DNA of 10,362 nt from Bacteroidia bacterium (GCA_029253325.1 JAQWZS010000209.1:1-10362); one strand, 5' to 3'. Positions 1-7,847 are shown, counted from the stretch's first letter. Notes: a model not told the origin generated them from the letters alone. Translations and numbers: made by a program.

Positions 1-1129
1 CCAGACTTTCACATGGGTAACAGGGGAATCTTTTAGAGGTTTTAGTATGGATATTGGTAGGCTTTGGTCGTCTGATGAGGTAGTTGTGCAAGAACCTATG
101 AAAGATGAGGTTTTTAGAAATATTACCCAGACATCAGATTCGTCATCAATATTAAATGAGATTGAGGGTGTAATAACACCCAACCTGAAACCTAAAAAAA
201 CAGAAGTTATTAAACAGGTATTCGAGCAAGAAATGGAGTCAACAGCTTCTATAATCAGTACAATTTCAAACACGCTTGATAGAGTAGATCAGATTGATAT
301 TAACCCATTGATCAATAATGATTTTCATGAAAAATATGTACGCAGACTAAAAAGTGAAAACTTAATTTCACCAGATATGGTTCCTAAAAGTGGTAAGCTT
401 TATTGGGGTATTAACTTTTCTCCTGCATTTAGTTATAGAATATTTAACGTCGATGCAAGTAAGGTTAATGGTATGGCTGAGGATCAGAATCGAGTGTATA
501 CCTCTGGTGGCTTAACAGAAGAAAAAAGAAATTCCTCAGATAAGGCAATTACATCTTACTCATTTGGTTTAGATATTGGTAAGCAATTGAATGATAAATT
601 CAGTATTTATTCAGGCCTACATATTTCTGGCTATGGTGAACAAATTCTTGTTACTCCAGTTGATGAGAGTAACCCAAATTATTGTCATGCTAAATTTCAC
701 GATAGGCAACCCACTTATTGCTCAACAGAAACAGGTGAAAATACCAACAGCACACCTTTTACAAATCGTTATAAATATTTTGAGATTCCATTAGGTGCTA
801 GGTATACTATATCTAAATTTGATAAGGCTAAAATTGCTATAGATCTTGGAGCATACTATCAAAAAGTTTATCAAGTAAACGCATTATTGTACGATTTTGA
901 CACGGATTACTATTACTGGTTTAATGATGACGATGCCATTATAAATGATAGTGGAATAGGGGTTAGTATGGGTGTTAATTTCATCCAAAACCTAACGGAA
1001 CGCATTGAACTTACCTTCAATCCACATCTTAAATTCAATCTAAATTCCACTTTTTCTGATTCTTATTCAGTTCAACAGAATCTATACTCAACGGGTGTCC
1101 GTGTTGGTGTTAGGCAACAAATTTTCTGA
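1..1129 (+). CDS. Outer-membrane beta-barrel protein, 5'-partial (PorT-like)
   Basis: The reading frame is open from base 2, with no stop before the Met codon at 47, so the gene almost certainly begins left of the window and 47 is an internal Met. Counting from that Met, residues 1-110 are polar and low in aromatic residues (a linker or periplasmic stretch). From about residue 117 the protein becomes a series of alternating hydrophobic/aromatic beta strands (KLYWGINFSPAFSY, SFGLDIGKQL, YKYFEIPLGARYTI, KIAIDLGAYYQ) and ends in a terminal Phe, the usual beta-signal of outer-membrane barrels. This matches the OMP_b-brl families common in Bacteroidota, with about 8-10 strands by inspection. Cys213 and Cys225 lie in a long polar loop and could form a disulfide. 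The missing N-terminus prevents deciding whether it is a plain exported barrel or has a cytoplasmic/TM N-terminal part. Substrate and role are unknown. Confidence 0.75.
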   Translation, partial: QTFTWVTGESFRGFSMDIGRLWSSDEVVVQEPMKDEVFRNITQTSDSSSILNEIEGVITPNLKPKKTEVIKQVFEQEMESTASIISTISNTLDRVDQIDINPLINNDFHEKYVRRLKSENLISPDMVPKSGKLYWGINFSPAFSYRIFNVDASKVNGMAEDQNRVYTSGGLTEEKRNSSDKAITSYSFGLDIGKQLNDKFSIYSGLHISGYGEQILVTPVDESNPNYCHAKFHDRQPTYCSTETGENTNSTPFTNRYKYFEIPLGARYTISKFDKAKIAIDLGAYYQKVYQVNALLYDFDTDYYYWFNDDDAIINDSGIGVSMGVNFIQNLTERIELTFNPHLKFNLNSTFSDSYSVQQNLYSTGVRVGVRQQIF

Positions 1130-1148
1130 TTCTATTCGGTAATTCATT

Positions 1149-1156
1149 TATCTTCG
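1149..1156 (+). promoter_or_regulatory. Predicted -7 promoter box of thiolase gene
   Basis: TATCTTCG, followed by C, fits the Bacteroidota -7 consensus TAnnTTTG with one change (TTCG for TTTG). It lies 9 bases before the thiolase ATG, giving a very short leader. I see no clear TTG-type -33 box at the right distance, so the call rests on position and on the same TTCGC variant recurring before rseP and the tRNA. Confidence 0.4.
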
Positions 1157-1165
1157 CGGCTAAAT

Positions 1166-2344
1166 ATGAAGCGAGTATATATAGTTGCAGCAGTTAGAAC
1201 TCCTATGGGTAGTTTTAATGGTATGTTAAGTAGCGTGTCTGCACCAAAATTAGGTGCAACAGCCATCAAGGGAGCGATATCTAAATCAGGTATAAAATCA
1301 TCCGATATTGACGAGGTTTATTTTGGAAATGTATTGCAAGCTGGTGTTGGGCAAGCTCCAGCTAGACAAGCTGCTATATTAGCTGGTTTGCCAGAATCTA
1401 CTCCTTGTACAACTGTCAATAAAGTATGTGCTAGCGGAATGAAATCCATTGCACTAGGTGCTTCGTCCATTATGTTAGGTCATAATGAAATTGTTGTAGC
1501 TGGTGGTATGGAAAATATGAGTCAAGTTCCGCATTACATTCCAAACTCTAGAATGGGACATAAATATGGAGATTTTAAAGCCATTGATGGTCTTGCATAT
1601 GATGGTCTCCGTGACGTTTATAATCAGTATATGATGGGAACTGCTGCGGATCTTACAGCCAAGAAATATGATATTACTAGGGAAGAACAAGATAATTTTG
1701 CTATTAACTCTTACAAGCAAACTGCAAAATCATGGGATTCTGGTAAGTTTAATGATGAAGTTGTCCCAGTATCTATTCCACAACGAAAAGGCCACCCGGT
1801 AATGATGACAGAGGATGAAGAATATAGAAACGTAAATTTTGATAAAATTCCAAACCTAAGACCTGTATTTGATAAAGAAGGAACCGTAACAGCTGCCAAT
1901 GCAAGCACGATCAATGATGGTGCGGCTTGTATTATTCTTGCTAGTGAAGAAAAAATAAAAGAGTTAGGACTTATACCAATGGCTGAAGTATTATCTTTTT
2001 CTGATGCTGCTCATCAACCAGAGTTATTTACTACAGCTCCTTCTGTTGCTCTACCTATTGCACTTGAAAGGGCAGGGTGTTCAATAGATGAGGTAGATGC
2101 TTTTGAACTTAATGAAGCATTTTCAGTGGTTGGATTAGTCAATAATAAATTATTAAATTTAGATGCATCCAAGGTAAATGTCAATGGAGGTGCAGTATCA
2201 ATGGGACATCCTTTGGGAGCTTCAGGTGCCAGAATTGTTGTTACATTATTGCATGTACTTAAACAAAATAGTGGAATTATAGGAGCTGCTGCCATTTGCA
2301 ATGGAGGTGGTGGTGCGAGTGCTATGGTTATTAAGAATATGTAA
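1166..2344 (+). CDS. Acetyl-CoA C-acetyltransferase (thiolase)
   Basis: Cytoplasmic thiolase interconverting two acetyl-CoA and acetoacetyl-CoA. At 392 aa it has the standard length of bacterial biosynthetic-type thiolases, and all catalytic elements are visible: nucleophile Cys88 in VNKVCASGMKS, Asn316 in the NEAF motif, His348 in GHPLGASGAR and the acid/base Cys378 in CNGGGG. The numbering nearly matches the well-studied Zoogloea enzyme. The N-terminus (MKRVYIVAAVRTPMG) is typical, which fixes the start at 1166; there is no Shine-Dalgarno sequence. Start motif and short side chains near the active site suggest acetoacetyl-CoA rather than long 3-ketoacyl-CoA substrates, but a FadA/PcaF-like specificity cannot be excluded by eye. 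It is probably transcribed alone or with the following secreted protein. Functionally it could finish the route begun by the glutaryl-CoA dehydrogenase at 6630-7847. Confidence 0.95.
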   Translation: MKRVYIVAAVRTPMGSFNGMLSSVSAPKLGATAIKGAISKSGIKSSDIDEVYFGNVLQAGVGQAPARQAAILAGLPESTPCTTVNKVCASGMKSIALGASSIMLGHNEIVVAGGMENMSQVPHYIPNSRMGHKYGDFKAIDGLAYDGLRDVYNQYMMGTAADLTAKKYDITREEQDNFAINSYKQTAKSWDSGKFNDEVVPVSIPQRKGHPVMMTEDEEYRNVNFDKIPNLRPVFDKEGTVTAANASTINDGAACIILASEEKIKELGLIPMAEVLSFSDAAHQPELFTTAPSVALPIALERAGCSIDEVDAFELNEAFSVVGLVNNKLLNLDASKVNVNGGAVSMGHPLGASGARIVVTLLHVLKQNSGIIGAAAICNGGGGASAMVIKNM

Positions 2345-2363
2345 AAACTACACTAAATCAAGT

Positions 2364-2371
2364 TATTTTTG
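2364..2371 (+). promoter_or_regulatory. Predicted -7 promoter box of secreted-protein gene
   Basis: TATTTTTG is an exact match to the Bacteroidota -7 consensus TAnnTTTG, 12 bases before the ATG at 2384. Only a poor TATG (2338-2341) stands near the -33 position. The in-frame TTG at 2369 falls inside this box, which argues against using that codon as a start. Confidence 0.4.
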
Positions 2372-2383
2372 AGTTCTAATGTC

Positions 2384-3271
2384 ATGATGAAGTCTTGTTT
2401 TGGTTTACTTTTTATGTCTTTGTTCTTGTCAACTTTTTTGAGTTTTGGACAACGAGTAAGAGTAGTACAGTCAGATTCTACATACATTGATTCGATCAAA
2501 AATTTTGAATATCAATTAGAGGGACTAAGCTATAATATAATTAATGGCACTGATAAGGTTGAACGTATAACAAGTTGTTACTATTTCATTGAAACACTAA
2601 AAAACACACTACAAATACCCAATTCATTTGATTATGAGTTTGATTTATTGAAAACTGTCTCTAGTATTCGTTCAGAGGATGATAAGTTCAGAGTATTCAC
2701 ATGGAATCTTCTCTTAGATAGTGGAAAATACATGTATTTTGGTGCTATACAAATGAATAATCCCGATAGTCTTGAATTATATGGACTATATGATAGTTCG
2801 GATTATAATAAGGATATTTTTTATGATCAATTTGATAATCGGCATTGGATGGGAGCTCTTGTCTATCAGATTCATCATTACCGTTGGAAAAAACAAGACT
2901 ATTACATTACTTTTGGTTGGGATGGGCAAGATGCTAAAACTAATCGAAAGATTATTGATGTTTTATGGTTCAATGATAAAGGAAAGCCAAATTTTGGTGA
3001 AGAGATTTTTGACTTTGACGGGGATTTGCAGTCAAGGATAATTTTTGATTTTAATGATCGTGCTGCAATGTTATGTAGATATGATGATTTTGAGGATGCA
3101 ATTGTATTTTCTAATTTAGTTCCAATTAATCCTATGATGAAAGGAATTTATCAAAATTATGTACCCGACGGCACATATGATTATCTCAAATTTGAAAAAG
3201 GAATCTGGCGTCGCTATAAAATGATTTTTGATGACCGTAAAAAAAATGGTGCCAATCTTCGAAAGCTCTAA
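2384..3271 (+). CDS. Unassigned secreted protein
   Basis: A 295-aa protein I cannot assign to a named function. It opens with a clear Sec signal peptide: MMKSCFG, a hydrophobic run (LLFMSLFLSTFLSF), then Gln-Arg at the likely cleavage site around residue 24. There is no lipobox cysteine after the hydrophobic run, so a periplasmic or outer-membrane location is expected. The mature part is rich in Asp, Tyr, Trp and Phe, with short beta-like segments (YYITFGWDGQD, KIIDVLWFNDKGKPNFGEEIF) and a C-terminal PDGTYDYLKFEKGIWRRY segment. I believe similar hypothetical proteins occur elsewhere in Bacteroidota, but this is from memory. The start was placed at the ATG at 2384 because the in-frame TTG at 2369 overlaps a predicted promoter box and the signal peptide is complete from 2384. 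It converges on the DUF2279 gene with one base between the stops. Confidence 0.75.
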   Translation: MMKSCFGLLFMSLFLSTFLSFGQRVRVVQSDSTYIDSIKNFEYQLEGLSYNIINGTDKVERITSCYYFIETLKNTLQIPNSFDYEFDLLKTVSSIRSEDDKFRVFTWNLLLDSGKYMYFGAIQMNNPDSLELYGLYDSSDYNKDIFYDQFDNRHWMGALVYQIHHYRWKKQDYYITFGWDGQDAKTNRKIIDVLWFNDKGKPNFGEEIFDFDGDLQSRIIFDFNDRAAMLCRYDDFEDAIVFSNLVPINPMMKGIYQNYVPDGTYDYLKFEKGIWRRYKMIFDDRKKNGANLRKL

Positions 3272-3272
3272 T

Positions 3273-4193
3273 CTAAAATTTAATCCAGTGTCCCTTTAAC
3301 CCAATATCAGAGTGGTATTCTATAGTTGGCATTGGAAACTTGAAGCTGTTAAAAACTATTAATAGCGACCGAATAACTTTGTTTTTAGTTTGTATCCTTG
3401 ATAAATCTATGTCTGGCGATATGTAAAATTGTCTTTTTCGATGAAAACTTGAGTAATCATAAGTTCTTCCATCACGATGAAAAATATTGTCATCACCACC
3501 TACCATTCCATCAGCACCATAACCAATAGCTAGATTTAACCAACTAGGCCATTTAGTCTCAGGTAAAAAAGATCTTATGTTACAACTCATCCAATAAGTT
3601 TGGCCATTATAGTCTTTGAGGAGTTGTTCTATAATGTTATTTCCTAAAACATTAGGACGATATTGAGGGAAGGAGGAAGGAGAATAAGAATACTTTATAA
3701 TACATCGTTGCTCATCCCAAAAATAACTTTGGGATATTGCTAATCCTGCTCCAATGATGTTAGCTGTCATATCTCCTGGACTAGCACCCCATCCCTCAGA
3801 AAATCCGTCTAGTATTTCTACTCCAGTTTGGATAAATAAACCATAGGCTCCACCAATCAAGGAATATTCTTTTTGGGTATAACCAGCCCATTTCATCATT
3901 TCAATACCTGCCAATCCTTCATAATAACAAGAGTATAAATGGCCAACTTTATCCATCTGAAGCCATTGTTTGTTATCGTTGAAGAAATGAAATTTTGATC
4001 TCGGATAGTCTTTATACCACAATTCGTTAAGACCAACCATGAGTGAACTATATGCAATAGTATTAGCAACTATAATAAATTTTTTACGTTGCCGAAACTT
4101 TAGTGAATCTTGTGCATTAGTTGAACCAATGAACAACAAGCAAAAAAGTGGAATGAAAAATAATCTAGGCCAGTATGGTTTCTTTTGTGGCAT
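3273..4193 (-). CDS. DUF2279 (YfiM-like) exported protein
   Basis: A 306-aa exported protein of the DUF2279 family, whose molecular function is not known. The signal peptide is clear: MPQKKPYWPR, a hydrophobic core (LFFIPLFCLLFIGS) and a probable cleavage after Ala27 in STNA-QD. Conserved features seen: Asp81-Lys-Val-Gly-His85, then Glu126, Asp129-Gly130 and Ser138-Pro-Gly-Asp141 followed by Asn145 and Gly148. The spacing of DKxGH, E..DG and D..aN..G recalls VanZ-like proteins (inference). The C-terminal half (about 195-306) has alternating strands and ends in Phe, consistent with outer-membrane association but not proof of it. The start is the ATG at 4193; the upstream TTG at 4196 would add one residue only. 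It is the last gene of the minus-strand operon and overlaps the end of the phosphohexomutase gene by 29 nt, so its translation is probably coupled to it. Confidence 0.8.
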   Translation of the reverse strand: MPQKKPYWPRLFFIPLFCLLFIGSTNAQDSLKFRQRKKFIIVANTIAYSSLMVGLNELWYKDYPRSKFHFFNDNKQWLQMDKVGHLYSCYYEGLAGIEMMKWAGYTQKEYSLIGGAYGLFIQTGVEILDGFSEGWGASPGDMTANIIGAGLAISQSYFWDEQRCIIKYSYSPSSFPQYRPNVLGNNIIEQLLKDYNGQTYWMSCNIRSFLPETKWPSWLNLAIGYGADGMVGGDDNIFHRDGRTYDYSSFHRKRQFYISPDIDLSRIQTKNKVIRSLLIVFNSFKFPMPTIEYHSDIGLKGHWIKF

Positions 4194-5562
4194 CAAGAAT
4201 TTGTATCACTTCATTTATATTATTTGCTTGTGCATATACTCTTAGTACTGGTTCTGTTCCACTTGGTCGTATCATTACCCAATTATCTTCATTGAGTAAA
4301 AATTTATAACCATCGATGTCTTCATGACCTGTAACAGGGTAAATACCAAATTGGCTGTAAGATTTCTCTTTACATTGATTAATGATAGCTTGTTTTTGAC
4401 TTTCCGGCACATGTAAGTCATAACGATCCATAGCAAAAGAACCAGTAATCTGATATACTTCCTGAATTAAGCTACTTAACGACTTACCAGTGTTTGCCAT
4501 ATATTCCCACAGAATGAGCCCCATCCAAATGCCATCTCTCTCAGGAATATGTGAATTTACAGCAATTCCTCCGCTTTCTTCACCTCCCAGTAACGTAGGA
4601 TTAGAAATCATCTCTTCACAAATGTATTTGAAGCCTATTTTAGTAACATGGTGCTCAAGACCGTAATGATCACAAATTGATTTGATTTTAGATGTACAGC
4701 TGAAGCTAGTATAAACATTTCCTTTTTCTTGTTTGAATTCAACGAGGTATCTAATTAAAAGAAGAATGATGTGGTGGGAGTCCACAAATTTTCCATTTTC
4801 ATCAAATAGTCCAATTCGATCTGCATCTCCATCGGTTGCTAGGCCACTTGAAATGTCTGTTTCAGAGATGAGTTTTGAAAATTCTTCTAAATTTCTTGCA
4901 ATAGGTTCAGGAGCTTGACCATTAAAGCTAGGATTGTGCTCTGCATGAAGAAGAGTTGCATTAGGAATAAGACGTTTAATAACATTCTGACCAGCACCGT
5001 ACATCGCATCATAACCAAATTTTAAACCACATGAATTAATTTTCTCTATATCAAAGTGCTTTTTTACATGATCAATATATTCTTGTTCCATATCAATCAT
5101 GTGAACTAAATCGTGTTTTCTTAATTCATCAAATGGGATGATTGAATGTGTAAATTCTTCTGAAATTTTTGCTTCAACAGCATTAATTTCTGATTGAATG
5201 GCTGGACCTCCATAATGAGCTTTTATTTTAAATCCATTATATGAGGGGGGATTATGACTGGCTGTAATTACTATTCCAGCATAAGCATTGTGGTTCAAAG
5301 TAGATAGAGATACCATAGGGGTAGAAACGAAAGAACCAGATGTATAAACGGTTATTCCTTCACTAATCAATACTGAAATAGTGGTTTCAGTAAATAACTT
5401 TCCTCCAAATCTACAGTCAAATCCAACAACAGCAGAGTGATTGTCAGTATTTTCTTTTATCCATAGTGCAGTTGCATATGCCACACGAGCAACATTATCT
5501 GTTGTGAATTCTTTAGCGATAATAGCTCGCCATCCGTCAGTTCCAAATTTAATTGATGTCAT
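4165..5562 (-). CDS. Phosphoglucomutase/phosphomannomutase family protein
   Basis: Cytoplasmic alpha-D-phosphohexomutase moving phosphate between C1 and C6 of a hexose phosphate, supplying nucleotide-sugar and polysaccharide synthesis. At 465 aa it has the usual length and the four domains in order: FGTDGWRAI near the N-terminus; the phosphoserine loop TASHNPPSYNG with catalytic Ser102; the Mg2+-binding loop DGDADR (Asp244, Asp246, Asp248); the sugar-binding loop GGEESGG (326-332); and the C-terminal phosphate-binding loop RPSGTEP (432-438). The GEESGG loop favours glucose-type over strict mannose-type substrates, but glucose, mannose and glucosamine specificities cannot be separated by eye. 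The start ATG gives the standard N-terminus. It sits 4 nt after the lipoprotein gene and overlaps the DUF2279 gene by 29 nt, suggesting one transcript. Two envelope-type genes flanking it hint at a role in surface glycans, which is inference. Confidence 0.92.
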   Translation of the reverse strand: MTSIKFGTDGWRAIIAKEFTTDNVARVAYATALWIKENTDNHSAVVGFDCRFGGKLFTETTISVLISEGITVYTSGSFVSTPMVSLSTLNHNAYAGIVITASHNPPSYNGFKIKAHYGGPAIQSEINAVEAKISEEFTHSIIPFDELRKHDLVHMIDMEQEYIDHVKKHFDIEKINSCGLKFGYDAMYGAGQNVIKRLIPNATLLHAEHNPSFNGQAPEPIARNLEEFSKLISETDISSGLATDGDADRIGLFDENGKFVDSHHIILLLIRYLVEFKQEKGNVYTSFSCTSKIKSICDHYGLEHHVTKIGFKYICEEMISNPTLLGGEESGGIAVNSHIPERDGIWMGLILWEYMANTGKSLSSLIQEVYQITGSFAMDRYDLHVPESQKQAIINQCKEKSYSQFGIYPVTGHEDIDGYKFLLNEDNWVMIRPSGTEPVLRVYAQANNINEVIQILDATKETILA

Positions 5563-5566
5563 ATTT

Positions 5567-6643
5567 TTAGATGTTTTGCAGAAGTTTTTTATACATAGCC
5601 TCAGAATTTTGTGGAGGTATGTTCTCGTTATTAATTTTCTCTATGATTAAATCGAAATTTTTCTCACTTAAATATTCAGAAATACCTTGTAAGTTGATGG
5701 TTAAACCAAGTTCTTCAATTTGTTGATTATTTAGACTATAATTATTACCATTCATTTCTAATCGTATATTTTCAAGTTCCTGAAGAGGTATATTTTTGAA
5801 TGTGCTCCATTTTTCAGTGACTCGAATTGAATTGATAGTCCATAATTTGAACATCTCCTGAGGTTTGATAGACTTATTATTTATATTGAGAATAACTTGC
5901 TTATTGTCATTTATGCTATTTTCTATCTCTGAATAGATGTTACTATTCTCTTCATTACTATTAATAGATGGAGGAATAATTTTGTACAATACTCTTTTTG
6001 ATGATTCAGGGATATAGAAATTTCGTCTTACTTTCTTACTATAACATGCCTGATTTTTGAGTAGAACTGATAACTCAGGATTTGATTTAAAATCTTTCTT
6101 TCCAAATTGTACAACATTAAAATCAAATAATTTAGAATGGATAGCATCCCAATAACTCAAATCTGATGGTCCTTGATGAGTTGTATGAATTTTTATGTTT
6201 TTCAATAAGCCAAATAAGTCGGCGGCATCTATGAACCCGTATGAAATAGGTTGTTCGGTTTTAGACTTGCCTACAAAAGAAAATCCTCGAACCGAAAAAT
6301 TAAACTCTTTACCCATTAGCTGCCAGTATTCATGTATAAATAAATCGTTATTATCTAAAAAACTGGACTTTGAATACTCCTCAAGATTTATAAATTGGGT
6401 TTTATTGATAAGTACTTTTTTCTTGCTAGTCTTCCATATTGCTATATCTCCATTTTGAATTCGTTTATATAGAAGTTTATGAAAAGATGTGACAAGATTG
6501 AACCCAATAGAATCGGGTTGGTCAACTTTTGATAAGTGAAGCAATACCGGCTTAATATCGTATTTGGATGGCAGACTAGATTGAGACTTACATCCCCATA
6601 TGACAGCAATAAAAAAAAATAAAAGAATTCTAAATAAATGCAT
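5567..6643 (-). CDS. Unassigned lipoprotein, possible distant GldN-like segment
   Basis: A 358-aa protein with a lipoprotein signal peptide: MHLFRILLFFFIAVIWGC, so Cys18 would be the lipidated residue. CKSQSS follows it; there is no clear acidic surface-export signal, so the inner or outer membrane leaflet facing the periplasm is likely. I do not recognise the family with confidence. Residues about 50-150 (LLYKRIQNGDIAIW, EYWQLMGKEFNFSVRGFSF, PISYGFIDAADLFGLLKN) loosely follow the order of short motifs I remember from GldN/PorN gliding/type IX secretion proteins; this is a faint pattern, not an identification. The C-terminal 200 residues are Asn/Lys/Glu-rich and include a low-complexity NSNEENSNIYSEIENSINDN stretch (228-247). 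The only possible start, at 6643, lies inside the glutaryl-CoA dehydrogenase gene (14-nt overlap), implying coupled translation. A run of nine T on the coding strand lies in the signal-peptide codons. Confidence 0.75.
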   Translation of the reverse strand: MHLFRILLFFFIAVIWGCKSQSSLPSKYDIKPVLLHLSKVDQPDSIGFNLVTSFHKLLYKRIQNGDIAIWKTSKKKVLINKTQFINLEEYSKSSFLDNNDLFIHEYWQLMGKEFNFSVRGFSFVGKSKTEQPISYGFIDAADLFGLLKNIKIHTTHQGPSDLSYWDAIHSKLFDFNVVQFGKKDFKSNPELSVLLKNQACYSKKVRRNFYIPESSKRVLYKIIPPSINSNEENSNIYSEIENSINDNKQVILNINNKSIKPQEMFKLWTINSIRVTEKWSTFKNIPLQELENIRLEMNGNNYSLNNQQIEELGLTINLQGISEYLSEKNFDLIIEKINNENIPPQNSEAMYKKLLQNI

Positions 6644-7847
6644 TTTCGCCTGTGATTTCCATACCTAATATTAATAAGTGTATGTCATGGGTACCTTCAT
6701 AAGTAACGACACTTTCTAGGTTCATCATATGTCTCATGATAGGATAATCTCCAGTAATTCCCATACCACCATGCATCTGTCTTGCTTCACGAGCAATCTG
6801 GAGAGCTATTTCTACATTATTTCTTTTAGCTAAAGATATTTGAGCAGGTGTAGCTTTTCCTTCATTCATCAAATTCCCAAGTCTCCAACATATCAACTGA
6901 GCTTTGGTTATTTCTGTTAACATTTCAGAAAGCTTTTTCTGTTGAAGTTGAAACCCACCGATTGGTTTTCCAAATTGAATGCGTTCAGCAGCATATTTTC
7001 TGGCACTTTCATAGCAATCCATTGCAGCACCTAGAGCTCCCCAGCTAATGCCATAACGAGCAGAATTTAGACAAGTTAATGGACCTTTTAATCCAGATAC
7101 TCCTGGAAGTATATTTTCTTTTGGTACTCTAACATTGTCGAAAACAAGCTCACCTGTGCAACTTGCTCGTAAGCTCCATTTATTGTGTGTCTCAGGAGTA
7201 GTGAAGCCCTCCATTCCACGTTCTACAATAACTCCTTTAACAATTCCTTCTTCATCTTTTGCCCAAACTACAGCCATATCAGCTTCTGGTGAATTACTAA
7301 TCCACATCTTCGCTCCATTGAGTATAATATGTTCGCCATCTTCTTTGAAATGGGTCGTCATTCCATTAGGGTTCGAACCGTGATCAGGTTCAGTAAGACC
7401 AAAACAACCAAGCATTTCACCACTACCCAATTTAGGTAGATATTTTCTTTTTTGTTCCTCGCTGCCAAATTTATGAATAGGATACATTACAAGAGAACCT
7501 TGAACACTTGCAGTAGATCTAATACCACTATCGCAGCGTTCTAATTCTTGCATTGCAATCCCATAGCTGATGTAGTCTAATCCACCACCTCCATATTCGG
7601 CAGGTATTTGAGGTCCAAAGCAACCTACTTCTCCCAGTTGTTTTACTATATGGCTTGGGAAGTAATTTTTTTGAGCACATTCCTCAATGATAGGGGATAA
7701 CTCTTTCTTTACATACAAACGAACACTATCTCTTACGAGTAAGTGTTCTTCACTAAATAAATCATCCAGATTGTAGAAGTCTGGGTGGTCATAAGTGTCT
7801 TGACCTTTCTTGATCTCCTTTAAGTGACTTAATTCTTCTTTGGTCAT
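6630..7847 (-). CDS. Glutaryl-CoA dehydrogenase (acyl-CoA dehydrogenase family)
   Basis: FAD flavoprotein that oxidises and decarboxylates glutaryl-CoA to crotonyl-CoA in lysine/tryptophan breakdown, passing electrons to ETF. The length, 405 aa, fits. Several features point to this member of the acyl-CoA dehydrogenase family: Arg110 in SGIRSTASVQGSLVM is at the place of the arginine that binds the free carboxylate of glutaryl-CoA; KWSLRASCTGELVFDNV (223-239) matches the GCDH-type loop; and the base Glu384 lies in VTYEGTHDIHLLILG. The family signature GCFGLTEPDHGSNP (147-160), AERIQFGKPIGGFQ and QMHGGMGITGDYPIMRH are also present. The Arg110-Glu384 spacing agrees with human GCDH. It is the first gene of the four-gene minus-strand operon, 46 bp from the divergent folB, with its own predicted promoter. 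Its three partners downstream have no obvious metabolic link to it. A short-chain acyl-CoA dehydrogenase activity is the alternative. Confidence 0.93.
   Translation of the reverse strand: MTKEELSHLKEIKKGQDTYDHPDFYNLDDLFSEEHLLVRDSVRLYVKKELSPIIEECAQKNYFPSHIVKQLGEVGCFGPQIPAEYGGGGLDYISYGIAMQELERCDSGIRSTASVQGSLVMYPIHKFGSEEQKRKYLPKLGSGEMLGCFGLTEPDHGSNPNGMTTHFKEDGEHIILNGAKMWISNSPEADMAVVWAKDEEGIVKGVIVERGMEGFTTPETHNKWSLRASCTGELVFDNVRVPKENILPGVSGLKGPLTCLNSARYGISWGALGAAMDCYESARKYAAERIQFGKPIGGFQLQQKKLSEMLTEITKAQLICWRLGNLMNEGKATPAQISLAKRNNVEIALQIAREARQMHGGMGITGDYPIMRHMMNLESVVTYEGTHDIHLLILGMEITGENAFI

Noticed and set aside
47..49. ATG at 47 as the true start of the barrel gene
   Set aside because: The frame is open to the window edge, there is no signal peptide after this Met, and an outer-membrane protein needs one.
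2369..2383. TTG codon at 2369 as the start of the secreted protein (5 extra residues)
   Set aside because: It lies inside an exact TAnnTTTG promoter box, and the signal peptide is complete from the ATG at 2384.
4194..4196. TTG at 4196 as start of the DUF2279 gene
   Set aside because: An ATG is the very next codon and no feature favours TTG.
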